Source: Ciceribacter sp. L1K22 (GTDB lineage: Bacteria > Pseudomonadota > Alphaproteobacteria > Rhizobiales > Rhizobiaceae). From it: DNA of 64,000 nucleotides. The DNA lies in NCBI RefSeq assembly GCF_017599385.1, contig NZ_JAGFPK010000001.1:3541436-3605435 (forward strand). Direction: 5' to 3'. The notes under the pieces are model-generated. The model ran no database searches. It was not told the origin of the DNA and was given only the letters and a program-made list of their open reading frames with translations. A program made the position numbers and the translations under genes. Below, piece after piece: positions 36,871 through 46,216 of the stretch. The first letter of the stretch is position 1. Every line of letters starts with the position of its first letter.

Positions 36871-37617
36871 ATGTCCGGGGAGAAAGGGGCGGTAAAGACC
36901 GCGCTTGTCATCAGCGCGCATGCTGCGGATTTCGTTTGGCGATGCGGCGGGGCAATCGCGTTGCACGCGCAAAAGGGTTATGCCGTTACCGTGGTTTGCC
37001 TCTCGTTTGGTGAGCGCGGCGAATCTGCCAAGCTCTGGAAGCAGCCGGGCATGACGCTCGACAAGGTGAAGACGGCGCGGCGAACAGAGGCCGAAAAGGC
37101 GGCTGAAGCGCTTGGCGTTTCCCATCTGATCAGCTTCGACCTGGGGGACTATCCACTTCGGCTGACGGACGAGGACAAGTACCGGCTGGTTGATGTCATT
37201 CGTGATGTGCAGCCGGATTTCATGCTCAGCCATTCGCAGTATGACCCCTACAATACCGATCATATGTATGCGACGCAGGTTGCGCTCGAAACGAGGATGA
37301 TCGCGCAGGCTTGGGGCCACAAGCCGGGCGAAAAGGTGCTTGGCGCGCCACAGTTGTATCTCTTCGAGCCGCACCAGACGGAGCAGATGGGCTGGAAGCC
37401 TGATGTCTTCCTCGACGTGACGCCGGTATGGGACAGAAAGCGTGCGGCGATCGAGTGCATGGAAGGACAGGAGCATCTGTGGGACTACTACACTCGCGTC
37501 GCCGAAAACCGCGCCAACCATTTCATGCGCAATTCCGGCGGTCAGTCGGGCGGACGAAACGCCAAATATGCCGAAGGCTTCCAGTCGGTCTTCCCGCGCA
37601 CCGTGGACGAGCTTTGA
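36871..37617 (+). CDS. galB: 4-oxalomesaconate hydratase (PIG-L/LmbE family)
   Basis: A 248-residue protein with the LmbE fold. The start ISAHAADFVWRCGGAIALHA replaces the usual AHPDD metal motif by HAAD, as I recall for GalB, and YDPYNTDHMYA supplies a further metal-type His. GalB adds water to the enol form of 4-oxalomesaconate to give 4-carboxy-4-hydroxy-2-oxoadipate. I use ATG 36871 behind GAGGAGGA, since the upstream open frame has no such site. First gene of a four-gene plus-strand set with dioxygenase, GalC and GalD. Confidence 0.85.
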   Translation: MSGEKGAVKTALVISAHAADFVWRCGGAIALHAQKGYAVTVVCLSFGERGESAKLWKQPGMTLDKVKTARRTEAEKAAEALGVSHLISFDLGDYPLRLTDEDKYRLVDVIRDVQPDFMLSHSQYDPYNTDHMYATQVALETRMIAQAWGHKPGEKVLGAPQLYLFEPHQTEQMGWKPDVFLDVTPVWDRKRAAIECMEGQEHLWDYYTRVAENRANHFMRNSGGQSGGRNAKYAEGFQSVFPRTVDEL

Positions 37618-37647
37618 TCGATTGAGCGCTCCGGAGGAGGAGAAGAC

Positions 37648-38616
37648 ATGTCGCGACCGACCAACCCGTCTTTCGACATTGCGCACCTCGCGCATGTCGA
37701 GATGCTCACCGACAAATTCGAGGAGAGCCTGGACTTCTTCACGCGCATCTATGGTCTGAAGCTCTCCGGCCGGGACGAGACGTCGGCCTATCTGCGCGCC
37801 TGGGACGACTATGAGCATTGTACTCTGAAGCTCACACGCTCCCACACGACGGGCGTCGGCCACATCGCCTATCGCGCCGCAAGCCCCGAGGCTCTGAAGC
37901 GGCGGGTGGAGGCGATCGAGGCATCCGGCTACAAAGTGCACGGCTGGATCGATGGCGACCAGAGCCATGGCCGTGCGTTCCGGTTCGAGGACCCTTTCGG
38001 CCATGTCTTCGAAATCTATTGGGAGACGCGTTGGTATAAACCGGAAGAGGAGAGTGAAAGGGCCGCACTCAAGAACACCGCGTCGGCTTTTACAGGTGCA
38101 GCGCCGCGCCGGCTCGATCACCTCAATCTGTTGAGTTCCGATGTAACCGAATTCCGTCGTTTCATGGAAACCTGTCTAGGATCGCGGGTGACCGAGATGA
38201 TCCGCCTCGACAATGGCCGGATCGGCGGGTGCTGGTTCACCATCAACAACAAGACCTATGACCTTGCCTGCACGGAGGAACATGGCGGCGGTGTCGGCCG
38301 CCTGCATCACGTCACCTATGCGACGGACCAGCGCGAGGACATCCTCAGGGCGGCGGACATCTTCCTGCAGAACGGCGTTCACATCGAGACCGGGCCCCAC
38401 AAGCATGCGATTCAGGGAACATTCTTCCTGTATGTATGGGAGCCTGCGGGCAACCGCGTGGAACTCGCCAATGCCGGCGCTCGCCTGATCCTCGCACCTG
38501 ACTGGGAGCCCATTGTCTGGACGGAAGGCGAGCGCAAGAAAGGCCAGGCCTGGGGTCTGAAGACGATCGAGACCTTCCACACCCATGGCACGCCTCCGGT
38601 CAAGAAGGAACATTGA
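37648..38616 (+). CDS. Extradiol dioxygenase of the vicinal oxygen chelate family
   Basis: A 322-residue two-domain type I extradiol dioxygenase. The C-terminal domain holds the Fe(II) ligands His158 (RLDHLNL), His221 (LHHVTYAT) and Glu272 (NRVELAN), with spacings of 63 and 51 close to catechol 2,3-dioxygenases. It cleaves a catechol-type ring next to the hydroxyls. Known gallate and protocatechuate 4,5-dioxygenases belong to the unrelated LigAB family, so this gene among galBCD is unexpected and the substrate is open. Good GGAGGAG site upstream. Confidence 0.88.
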   Translation: MSRPTNPSFDIAHLAHVEMLTDKFEESLDFFTRIYGLKLSGRDETSAYLRAWDDYEHCTLKLTRSHTTGVGHIAYRAASPEALKRRVEAIEASGYKVHGWIDGDQSHGRAFRFEDPFGHVFEIYWETRWYKPEEESERAALKNTASAFTGAAPRRLDHLNLLSSDVTEFRRFMETCLGSRVTEMIRLDNGRIGGCWFTINNKTYDLACTEEHGGGVGRLHHVTYATDQREDILRAADIFLQNGVHIETGPHKHAIQGTFFLYVWEPAGNRVELANAGARLILAPDWEPIVWTEGERKKGQAWGLKTIETFHTHGTPPVKKEH

Positions 38617-38618
38617 TC

Positions 38619-39290
38619 ATGGGTGTTGTGGTCCAGAACATCGAGCGAGCATCGGCAGCGGTCATCGAGGGCCTGTCCGTCGCCGGTGTGGCGACAGTGC
38701 ATGAGGCGCAGGGCCGCAAGGGCATGCTGGGTAGCTATATGCGCCCTATCTATGCTGGAGCCCAGATCGCGGGTTCCGCCGTCACCATCTCGGCGCCGCC
38801 TGGCGACAACTGGATGCTGCATGTGGCGATCGAGCAATTACGCGAAGGCGATATCCTCGTGCTCGCGCCTACAAGCCCGTGCGATAATGGCTATTTCGGA
38901 GACCTTCTGGCCACCTCCGCCATGGCCAGAGGTTGTCGCGGCTTGGTGATCGATGCGGGTGTCCGCGACATTCGCGACCTCACGGCGATGGGCTTCCCGG
39001 TCTGGTCGAAGGCAATCTCGGCGCAGGGCACCGTTAAGGAGACGCTCGGTTCGGTCAACGTTCCGATCGTCTGCGCTGGCGCCCATATCGAGGCCGGCGA
39101 TGTCATCGTGGCGGACGACGACGGCGTCTGTATCGTCAGGCGCGCGGAAGCGGAAGGCGTGCTGGCAGCGGCCGAGAAACGTCTGGCAAATGAAGAGGTG
39201 AAGCGAAAGCGGCTGGCTGCCGGCGAACTCGGTCTCGACATCTATAGCATGCGCGAGGCGCTCGCCGCCAAGGGGCTCAAATATGTCTGA
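38619..39290 (+). CDS. galC: 4-carboxy-4-hydroxy-2-oxoadipate aldolase (RraA-like)
   Basis: A 223-residue class II aldolase of the HMG/CHA aldolase group, which splits carboxy-hydroxy-oxoadipate into pyruvate and oxaloacetate. [16 protein letters not shown] and [12 protein letters not shown] (Arg and metal-binding Asp) fit the family. I use ATG 38619 with GAAGGA upstream; a TTG two codons earlier is also open. It follows the dioxygenase gene by two bases and overlaps galD by eight. RraA-type RNase regulators lack this operon setting. Confidence 0.88.
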   Translation: MGVVVQNIERASAAVIEGLSVAGVATVHEAQGRKGMLGSYMRPIYAGAQIAGSAVTISAPPGDNWMLHVAIEQLREGDILVLAPTSPCDNGYFGDLLATSAMARGCRGLVIDAGVRDIRDLTAMGFPVWSKAISAQGTVKETLGSVNVPIVCAGAHIEAGDVIVADDDGVCIVRRAEAEGVLAAAEKRLANEEVKRKRLAAGELGLDIYSMREALAAKGLKYV

Positions 39291-40338
39291 GGATGGAGTT
39301 CGTTGCCTGTGGATGCGCGGCGGCACATCCAAGGGTGCGTACTTCCTGAAGGAGGATCTGCCGGCGGACCCCGCTAGCCGTGATGATCTGTTGTTGCGGA
39401 TCATGGGTTCGCCCGACCCGCGCCAGATCGACGGCATAGGCGGGGCAGATCCTCTCACGTCCAAGGTTGCGGTGTTGTCACGCTCGACGCGCGAGGATGC
39501 CGATGTCGACTATCTGTTCCTCCAGGTCTTCGTCGACCAGGCGCTGGTGAGTGCTGCGCAGGGATGCGGCAATATTCTTGCCGGCGTCGGTCCCGCCGCA
39601 ATCGAACGCGGACTCGTCGCCGCTATGGACGGCGAGACACCAGTGCGCATTCACATGGTGAACACTGGTGAGGTGGCCGTGGCGCGCGTTATGACGCCCG
39701 GTGGTCACGTGACCTACCATGGAGGCACCGAAATTGCGGGCGTACCGGGTGCGCACGCTGCCATTCCATTGCTCTTCATGAACATCGCCGGATCCATGTG
39801 TGGCAGCCTGCTGCCGACCGGAAGCGCGGTCGATGTGATCGACGGCGTGGAGGCCACGCTCATCGATAATGGCATGCCCTGTGTCATCATGCGCGCCACA
39901 GATTTCGGACTGACAGGGCGGGAGACGCGGGAGGAAATTGAAGCCGATATGGCTCTCAAGAGCCGGATCGAAGCGGTCCGCCTCAAAGCCGGACCCATGA
40001 TGAACCTCGGCGACGTAACAGCCGCCTCAGTCCCGAAAATGACGCTTGTCTCAGCGCCGGTCGACGGTGGCGCAATCTCGACGCGCAGCTTCATTCCCCA
40101 TCGTGTCCACGCGTCAGTCGGTGTCTTCGCCGCGATCACGGTGGCCACTGCGACGCGGCTGGAAACGGGGCCGGCCCATAGCCTTGCCCTCCAGCCTGTC
40201 GATGGCCGCTACCTCATCGAGCATCCGACCGGCGCGATGGAGGTTTTCCTCGATATCGGTACAGAGGGCGAAATCAAGGGCGCTGGTTCGGTGAGGACGG
40301 CACGCAAATTGTTTGATGGGCTGGTGTTCGCGCGATAA
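39283..40338 (+). CDS. galD: 4-oxalomesaconate tautomerase (PrpF family)
   Basis: A 351-residue PrpF-fold isomerase. [27 protein letters not shown] and the Cys in QGCGNILAG are the conserved elements. GalD converts the keto form of 4-oxalomesaconate to the enol form used by GalB. It ends the ring-cleavage operon. Methylaconitate isomerases share the fold, but galB and galC next door make the tautomerase call better. The 78-bp convergent gap before the glycerate kinase gene shows no clear terminator. Confidence 0.87.
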   Translation: MSEDGVRCLWMRGGTSKGAYFLKEDLPADPASRDDLLLRIMGSPDPRQIDGIGGADPLTSKVAVLSRSTREDADVDYLFLQVFVDQALVSAAQGCGNILAGVGPAAIERGLVAAMDGETPVRIHMVNTGEVAVARVMTPGGHVTYHGGTEIAGVPGAHAAIPLLFMNIAGSMCGSLLPTGSAVDVIDGVEATLIDNGMPCVIMRATDFGLTGRETREEIEADMALKSRIEAVRLKAGPMMNLGDVTAASVPKMTLVSAPVDGGAISTRSFIPHRVHASVGVFAAITVATATRLETGPAHSLALQPVDGRYLIEHPTGAMEVFLDIGTEGEIKGAGSVRTARKLFDGLVFAR

Positions 40339-40416
40339 CAAATTCGCTCGGCTGATTTATCCTGAAATTATGGGTGTTCCGCTGATCAATCCGTAGGAAG
40401 CCAAGCAGCATTGTTC

Positions 40417-41676
40417 CTATGGGCTTACGAGTATAGCGCGGAAATCGTTGACGTTCGTCAGCGTCGGACCGGTGACGATCTGCCGGTCGATGGCCTCAAA
40501 GAAGCTATGGGCGTCGTTGTCCGCAAGCATTCGCGAGGCATCTGTACCTGCCTCCTTTGCTGTTTTGAGCGTGTCGGGCGAGACAAGCGCGCCGGCCACT
40601 TCCGCCGCGCCATCCACACCATCCGTGTCACAGGCAATGGCGTGTATGCCTCCGGCGCCCTCGAGCGCGATCGCCAGCGCCAGGCAGAATTCTGCATTCG
40701 GGCCGCCGACGCCTCCTCCACGGCGCGTCACGGTGAGTTCGCCGCCGGACAGGAGAAGAACCGGGGGATCGCCCGGCCGCAGGTTTGCCTTGATTTTCAG
40801 CGCCTGGTTTGCCTGTGCTTGCGCCACGTCACGCGCCTCCCCCTCCAACCTGTCGCCGAGCATTTGCACGGCGCAGCCGGCCTCTTTCGCAAGGTCTGCG
40901 GCGGCTTCTAGAGACTGACGCGGTGCGGCGAAAATGAGGTTCTCGACCCTCGACAGCCTGGGATCGTCAGGGGCGACAACGCCGGTGGTGCTTTGAAGCG
41001 CGTGCCACACGCTATCGGGAACATCGACCTTCCAGCGGCGAAGGACCTCGGCCGCTTCCTCGCGTGTCGACCGGTCCCCGACGGTAGGGCCGGAGCCGAT
41101 GAAAGCCGGATCGTCGCCGGGCACGTCCGAGATCATCAGCGCCAGCATGCGCGCCGGATAGGCCGCCGCTGCAAGCTGCCCCCCTTTGACCCTGCTGAGG
41201 TGTTTTCTGACCGTGTTCATCCGGTCGATGGGCGCGCCTGAAGCCAGAAGTGCGGCGTTGACTGCCCGTTTCTCGTCTAGCGTTATGCCATCGGCCGGCT
41301 GCACCAGAAGGGCAGAGGCGCCGCCGGAAATCAGCGCCAGCACGAAATCGTCCTCCTTCGTCGAGTGCAGCAGATCGAGCATCCGTCCGGTTGCCGTCAG
41401 TCCTGCCTCATCGGGCACGGGATGAGCCGCCTCCACGATTTCGATTTCCCGGCACGGTCTTGCGTAGCCGTAGCGCGTGATGACGAGCCCGTCGCAAGGA
41501 CCCCAGGCAGCCTCGACGGCCTCGGCCATGCGCGCGCTCGCTTTGCCGGCGCCGATGACGATCACCCGGCCCTTTGGCTTCGGCGGGAGGAACCGCGCCA
41601 GCGATCGCATTGGATCGGCCACCTCGACCGCCCGATCGAAGAGCCGTCGCAAAAAGATATCCGGTTTTTCGATCAT
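40417..41676 (-). CDS. Glycerate 2-kinase (MOFRL family)
   Basis: A 419-residue protein with the GckA/TtuD family architecture. VIVIGAGKASARMAEAVE, LISGGASALLVQPADGITL, VRKHLSRVKGGQLA, and a C-terminal MOFRL part LLLSGGELTVTRRGGGVGGP with ACDTDGVDG. It phosphorylates D-glycerate to 2-phosphoglycerate for glycolysis. I use ATG 41676, which overlaps the LacI stop by four bases; the longer open frame runs into the LacI gene. Last gene of the ten-gene sugar operon. Confidence 0.9.
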   Translation of the reverse strand: MIEKPDIFLRRLFDRAVEVADPMRSLARFLPPKPKGRVIVIGAGKASARMAEAVEAAWGPCDGLVITRYGYARPCREIEIVEAAHPVPDEAGLTATGRMLDLLHSTKEDDFVLALISGGASALLVQPADGITLDEKRAVNAALLASGAPIDRMNTVRKHLSRVKGGQLAAAAYPARMLALMISDVPGDDPAFIGSGPTVGDRSTREEAAEVLRRWKVDVPDSVWHALQSTTGVVAPDDPRLSRVENLIFAAPRQSLEAAADLAKEAGCAVQMLGDRLEGEARDVAQAQANQALKIKANLRPGDPPVLLLSGGELTVTRRGGGVGGPNAEFCLALAIALEGAGGIHAIACDTDGVDGAAEVAGALVSPDTLKTAKEAGTDASRMLADNDAHSFFEAIDRQIVTGPTLTNVNDFRAILVSP

Positions 41677-42689
41677 GCTCGCTTGCCTCGTCCGCTCGTC
41701 TCGCGGACCACCAGTTCGACAGCGCTTAGAGCTTCCGGTGCCGGGGCGCGCTGCTCTTCCAGCCAGCCGAGAATCGTTGTGGCGATCTGTTTTCCGAATT
41801 CGGCGATGCCGCAATGGACGGTCGAAAGCGTCGGATAGACCTGGCTGCATTCCTCGATGTCGTCGAATCCGACGATGCGAAAATCCTGCCCGACCGTGCG
41901 ACCCATCTTCGTAAAGCCGGAAACCATGCCGAGCGCCACGAGATCGTTGAAACAGACGGCGGCATCCACATCAGGGTGTTCGCGCGACAGGATTTCCGCG
42001 GCTTCGCGTCCGAAGGCACGGCTGCTTCTCCCTGCAAGGACCAGCGGTTCCATGCCGGCTTCCGCCAAAGCGTGCAGATAGCCCGACATGCGTTCCTGCG
42101 TTACCGCGCGTCCTTCAAGCCCGCCGACGAAGGCAATGCGGCGGGCGGAAAGGTCGAGGAGATGCTTTGTGGCAATCAGGCTTCCCAACCGGTAGTCGGG
42201 CGCTGCAAAAGGAAAGAGGTCGATACGCGGGTCGACCTTGCGCAGCACCTGCATCGTCGGAATACCGGCCCTGGCGATCAGATCGAAGGTGGCCATTTCC
42301 TCGCCGTATGCGGGTGAAATGACAAGAGCCGATATCCCGTGCTCGATAATGGCGGAGACGACCTGTGCCTGGATCGCGGCGTCCTCGTCGGTGTTCGCGA
42401 GCACGGTCGCATAGCCACGTTCGGAGAGCGCCATTTGCAGCGACGTCGCGAACTCGGTGAAGAACGGGTTGCGCAGATCGTTGAGGACAAGGCCGATCAG
42501 GCCGACATTGGACGAACGAAGATTGGCGGCCGAGCGGTTGTAGACGTAGCCGATCTTGTCCATCGTCTCGCGCACGAGCCGTCGCGTCTCCGCGCGAACC
42601 AAGGGGCTGTTCTGCAGCACGAGGCTGACGGTCGATTTGGACACGCCAGCCACGCGCGCCACGTCCACGATTGTCGGCCTGCGCTCCAT
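41673..42689 (-). CDS. LacI family transcriptional regulator (within sugar operon)
   Basis: A 338-residue LacI-type repressor. The HTH is at residues 4-25 (TIVDVARVAGVSKSTVSLVL), the hinge helix is around 45-60 (YNRSAANLRSS), and the periplasmic-binding-like effector domain follows (GLIGLVLNDLRNPFFTEFA). It sits between DUF993 and glycerate kinase genes inside the operon, so it may autoregulate the operon or act on another one. It is distinct from the LacI protein encoded at 52264. Confidence 0.92.
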   Translation of the reverse strand: MERRPTIVDVARVAGVSKSTVSLVLQNSPLVRAETRRLVRETMDKIGYVYNRSAANLRSSNVGLIGLVLNDLRNPFFTEFATSLQMALSERGYATVLANTDEDAAIQAQVVSAIIEHGISALVISPAYGEEMATFDLIARAGIPTMQVLRKVDPRIDLFPFAAPDYRLGSLIATKHLLDLSARRIAFVGGLEGRAVTQERMSGYLHALAEAGMEPLVLAGRSSRAFGREAAEILSREHPDVDAAVCFNDLVALGMVSGFTKMGRTVGQDFRIVGFDDIEECSQVYPTLSTVHCGIAEFGKQIATTILGWLEEQRAPAPEALSAVELVVRETSGRGKRA

Positions 42690-42694
42690 GGCTG

Positions 42695-43858
42695 CTATTC
42701 TATCCCGTTCATCTCAAGCAAGAGACGCATCCTTCTCACGGCAAGCTCGGGATCGGCAAGAAGATTTGCCTGATCTGCAAGGCGAAAGACCTCGCTGTAG
42801 TGCACGATGTCGCGGCTCGACTGGAAGCCGGCCGGCATGATGAAGTGCCGCTGGTAGCCGTTGAGCCAGGCAAGAAAGGCAATGCCCGCCTTGTAGAACC
42901 GCGTCGGTGCGCGGAAGATTTCCCGGCTGAGCGGCACGGTTGGTGCGAGAAGCCGGTGATAGGTCTCAAGGTCGCCACCCGCCAGCGCGTCCAGTGCCTG
43001 CGAGGCGGCGGGGGCTATGGCCGCGAAAATGCCGAGTAGCGCGTGCGAATAATGCCGGCCGTCTCCGGCTATAAGGTCGGCATAGTTGAAGTCGTCGCCT
43101 GTATAAAGCCTGACCCCTTCCGGAAGACGGGCACGGAAGGCCTCTTCGTGTGCCTGATCCAGAAGCGAGATCTTGATACCGTCGACCTTGGACGGGTTCT
43201 CCTCGATCAGCGTGAGGACGAAGTCGCTGGCCGTAGCAACGTCTTCGCTGCCCCAATAGCCATTCAGGGCCGGATCGAACATGTCGCCGAGCCAGTGCAG
43301 GATGACCGGCTTCGCCGCGCCATCGATGAGGCGCCGGTAGACCGTATGATAAATCTCAGGTCCGGCATTGATGGCGGGAAAGGCGCGCGACGCCATGAGG
43401 ATCAACTGTCCGCCGGCCGCTTCGATCGCCTCGGCCTGATGGTGATAGGCTGCGAGAACCGCATCAGCACTTCGAAGATTTTGTATCGCCACGTGATCCG
43501 TGCCGGCGCCGCAGGCAACGCGCGGTTTCATCGGGTGGGCTTTGGCGGCAGCCATCGTCCTTTCGATCAATTCAAGCGCCGTCTGCCAGTCGACTCCCAT
43601 ACCACGCTGGGCCGTATCCATCGCTTCGGCAAGGCCGAGACCCTGGTTCCAGAGGTTCTCGCGAAAGGCAAGGGTGGCGTCCCAGTCGACGGCCGGCCGG
43701 CTGTCCCAAGGATTGCGCTCGCGCAGCGGATCGGAGACCACGTGCGCGGCGGCGAAGGCGGTACGCGTCAAAGGGCGCGTCGGAGCACGCGGGACGAGCG
43801 GCTTACCCTGAAGGTCATAGTCCGCGATACGGTTATTCTGTGTCGGCAAACGTATCAT
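42695..43858 (-). CDS. DUF993 family protein, aldolase-like TIM barrel
   Basis: A 387-residue protein that I recognise as DUF993, distantly related to dihydrodipicolinate synthase-type aldolases. CGAGTDHVAIQNL, VDGIKISLLDQAHEEAF (a Lys placed like the Schiff-base Lys) and LYTGDDFNYADLIAGDG are the main conserved-looking blocks. No function is established to my knowledge. Its position between a GMC oxidoreductase gene and glycerate kinase suggests aldol cleavage of an oxidised sugar. Only three bases separate it from the GMC gene upstream. Confidence 0.82.
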   Translation of the reverse strand: MIRLPTQNNRIADYDLQGKPLVPRAPTRPLTRTAFAAAHVVSDPLRERNPWDSRPAVDWDATLAFRENLWNQGLGLAEAMDTAQRGMGVDWQTALELIERTMAAAKAHPMKPRVACGAGTDHVAIQNLRSADAVLAAYHHQAEAIEAAGGQLILMASRAFPAINAGPEIYHTVYRRLIDGAAKPVILHWLGDMFDPALNGYWGSEDVATASDFVLTLIEENPSKVDGIKISLLDQAHEEAFRARLPEGVRLYTGDDFNYADLIAGDGRHYSHALLGIFAAIAPAASQALDALAGGDLETYHRLLAPTVPLSREIFRAPTRFYKAGIAFLAWLNGYQRHFIMPAGFQSSRDIVHYSEVFRLADQANLLADPELAVRRMRLLLEMNGIE

Positions 43859-43861
43859 GGC

Positions 43862-45448
43862 TCATGCTCCGTGATCGGCGCGGATCATATCGGCGGCCTT
43901 TTCGGCGATCATGATCGTGGCTGCATTGGTATTGGACGAGACGACCGTCGGCATAATCGAGGCGTCGACGACCCGTAAGCCCGCAATGCCGTTGAAGCGC
44001 AGTCGGGGATCGACGACCGCTGCCGGGTCCGAACCCATCCGACATGTCCCGGCCGGATGATGGTCGGTTTTTGAGTGCGTGCAGGCGTAGTTGAAGTAGT
44101 CCTCGTCGGTCTGGACATCTGGTCCCGGAAGCCGCTCCGCCTTCACGAAGGGCTTCAGCGCATCCTGCCGCATGATATCCCGCGCGATCTTCAGGCCGCG
44201 TATGGACATTTCGCGATCGTAAGGATCTTCCCAGTAGTTCGGATCGATTAGCGGTGCCGCCGCCGGATCGGACGAGGCGAGCCGCACCGTGCCGCGCGAG
44301 CGAGGGCGAAGATAGGCTGAATTGAGCGTCACCCCGCCGTTTTTCATCGCGGCGACGCCGGCCTCGATGCCCGAGCCGAGACCCAAGTGAAACTGAATGT
44401 CGGGCGAGCGAGCCTCCGGGTCGGCATACCAGAAGCCGCCCGTCTCGAAGAGGCTGGAGGCGACCGGCCCGGTGCGCGAGAGAATATACTGGAGGCCGGC
44501 GAGCAACGAGAGATGCGGCTTGGCATAACGGTCATAGGTGTGCGGACCGGTGCATTCTGCAATCACGAACAGATCTAGGTGATCCTGCAGATTCGCGCCG
44601 ACCCCGGACTGGTCGAAGACGACAGGTACGCCGATGGCCTTCAGATGATCTGCCGGGCCAATCCCGGACAGCATCAAAAGCCGTGGGCTGCCGATTGCGC
44701 CGGAGGAAAGGATGACTTCACGGTCGACACGGACGATGCCCTCGTCGGCAAGCTCGACGCCTGTCGCCCGCCCATGCTCCGTAACGATCCGCAGAACCTG
44801 GGCACCCGTCCGAATGGTCAGGTTCTTCCGTCCTTTGGCGGGGTTGAGATAGGCAATCGAGGCCGACGAGCGACGGACGTTGCGTTGGGTGAGCTGATAG
44901 TAGCCAACACCGTCCTGTTTCTCGCCGGTCATGTCCGGATTGAAAGGGATGCCGAGTTCTCCCGCAGCCTTGAAATAGGCCTCGCAGATCGGTAGAGGCG
45001 CTGCGGGCTTGCTGACGCCGAGTGGGCCGCCTTTGCCATGATAGCGATTGTCGAACGTATCGTTGTCCTCGGCCTTGCGGAAGTAGGGCAGCACATCGTC
45101 GTAGGCCCAGCCCTCGCAGCCCATTTGCCGCCAGCCGTCATAGTCGAGCGCGTTGCCGCGCGTATAAATCTGCGCGTTGATGCTCGATCCGCCGCCAAGC
45201 ACTTTCGCCTGGGTATAGCGGATTACCATGTCCTTCATGTGCCGCTGCGGCACGGTTTGCCAGCCCCAGCTGCCGATGCCCTTGGTCATTTTGGCGAAGC
45301 CCGCCGGCAGATGATAAAAGGGGTGCCAGTCGCGTCCGCCGGCCTCCAGAAGCAGGACTTGGAGGTTTGGGTCTTCTGAAAGGCGCGCCGCCAGTACCGA
45401 CCCCGCGGACCCTCCCCCGACGATGATGAAATCATAGGACGTTTGCAT
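43862..45448 (-). CDS. GMC family oxidoreductase (choline dehydrogenase-like)
   Basis: A 528-residue FAD enzyme of the glucose-methanol-choline family. FIIVGGGSAGSVLAARLSED binds the ADP part of FAD, VLGGGSSINAQIYTRG and SSGAIGSPRLLMLSGIGP are the two GMC signature regions, and HPAGTCRMG with VVDASIMPTVVSSNTNA contains the C-terminal catalytic site. It oxidises an alcohol or sugar hydroxyl. It is the second GMC gene of the sugar operon, differing clearly in type from the one at 46213. Confidence 0.92.
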   Translation of the reverse strand: MQTSYDFIIVGGGSAGSVLAARLSEDPNLQVLLLEAGGRDWHPFYHLPAGFAKMTKGIGSWGWQTVPQRHMKDMVIRYTQAKVLGGGSSINAQIYTRGNALDYDGWRQMGCEGWAYDDVLPYFRKAEDNDTFDNRYHGKGGPLGVSKPAAPLPICEAYFKAAGELGIPFNPDMTGEKQDGVGYYQLTQRNVRRSSASIAYLNPAKGRKNLTIRTGAQVLRIVTEHGRATGVELADEGIVRVDREVILSSGAIGSPRLLMLSGIGPADHLKAIGVPVVFDQSGVGANLQDHLDLFVIAECTGPHTYDRYAKPHLSLLAGLQYILSRTGPVASSLFETGGFWYADPEARSPDIQFHLGLGSGIEAGVAAMKNGGVTLNSAYLRPRSRGTVRLASSDPAAAPLIDPNYWEDPYDREMSIRGLKIARDIMRQDALKPFVKAERLPGPDVQTDEDYFNYACTHSKTDHHPAGTCRMGSDPAAVVDPRLRFNGIAGLRVVDASIMPTVVSSNTNAATIMIAEKAADMIRADHGA

Positions 45449-45457
45449 GCTCTGCTC

Positions 45458-46216
45458 CTAAAGGCGCGGGATCGAAAGACCGCCGTCGACCGGAATGACA
45501 GCGCCGGTGGCGAAAGCGAGATCGCCCTTGGCCAATGGCACGACGATACGGCCAATGTCTTCGGGTTCGCCCCAACGCCGGGCCGGCACGAGGCCATCTT
45601 CAATGCGCGCCGTATATTTGTCCTTCACTCCGGCGGTCATGGCAGTTGCGATGATGCCGGGCCTGAGTTCGAAGGCACCGATGCCGTGGGCTGCAAGACG
45701 GACCGCAAAGAGCTCCGCCATCATCGCGGCGCCAGCCTTCGAGATGCAGTATTCGGCCCGCTCGACCGACGCCATCGTGGCGCTGACGGACGTGACGAAG
45801 ATGAGGGAACGGTAGGTTTCCGACGGTCTGTCCACCATCCGCCGCGCGACCTCCTGGGCCAGGAAGAAGGTGCCGCGCAGATTGATGCCGAGAACATGGT
45901 CGAAGCTGTCGGGCGCCAGCTCCAGCATGTCGCCCCGTATTTTGGCCGGCACGCCCGCGTTGGAGACCAGCGTGGTGACAGGCCCCATCTGATCCTCGAT
46001 ACGGTCGAGCAAGGAGCATACCTTGTCGATCTCCTGCAGGTCATGCCTGATGTAGCGGGCCTTATCTCCCAGCGTCCCAAGCGCCGCCGTCACCTCAGGC
46101 GCATCAGAGTCGAGATGGGCGGCGAGCACGACGTGAAAGCCTGCTCCGACAAGCGCCTCGGCGATCCCGAAGCCGATGCCCTGCTGTCCGCCGGTGATCA
46201 GCGCAAGCGGAGTCAC
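45458..46216 (-). CDS. Short-chain dehydrogenase/reductase
   Basis: A 252-residue classical SDR: cofactor motif TGGQQGIGFGIAEAL, NAG in LVSNAGVPA, and active-site Ser/Tyr/Lys in TSVSATMASVERAEYCISKAG. I use the GTG at 46216 (GTGA overlap with the GMC stop), which gives normal length; the longer open frame has no support. It is encoded between two GMC oxidoreductase genes and probably interconverts a keto and hydroxy form of the same sugar derivative. Confidence 0.9.
   Translation of the reverse strand: MTPLALITGGQQGIGFGIAEALVGAGFHVVLAAHLDSDAPEVTAALGTLGDKARYIRHDLQEIDKVCSLLDRIEDQMGPVTTLVSNAGVPAKIRGDMLELAPDSFDHVLGINLRGTFFLAQEVARRMVDRPSETYRSLIFVTSVSATMASVERAEYCISKAGAAMMAELFAVRLAAHGIGAFELRPGIIATAMTAGVKDKYTARIEDGLVPARRWGEPEDIGRIVVPLAKGDLAFATGAVIPVDGGLSIPRL

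Noticed and set aside
36787..38121. A 444-codon minus-strand ORF
   Set aside because: Shadow of galB and the dioxygenase gene.
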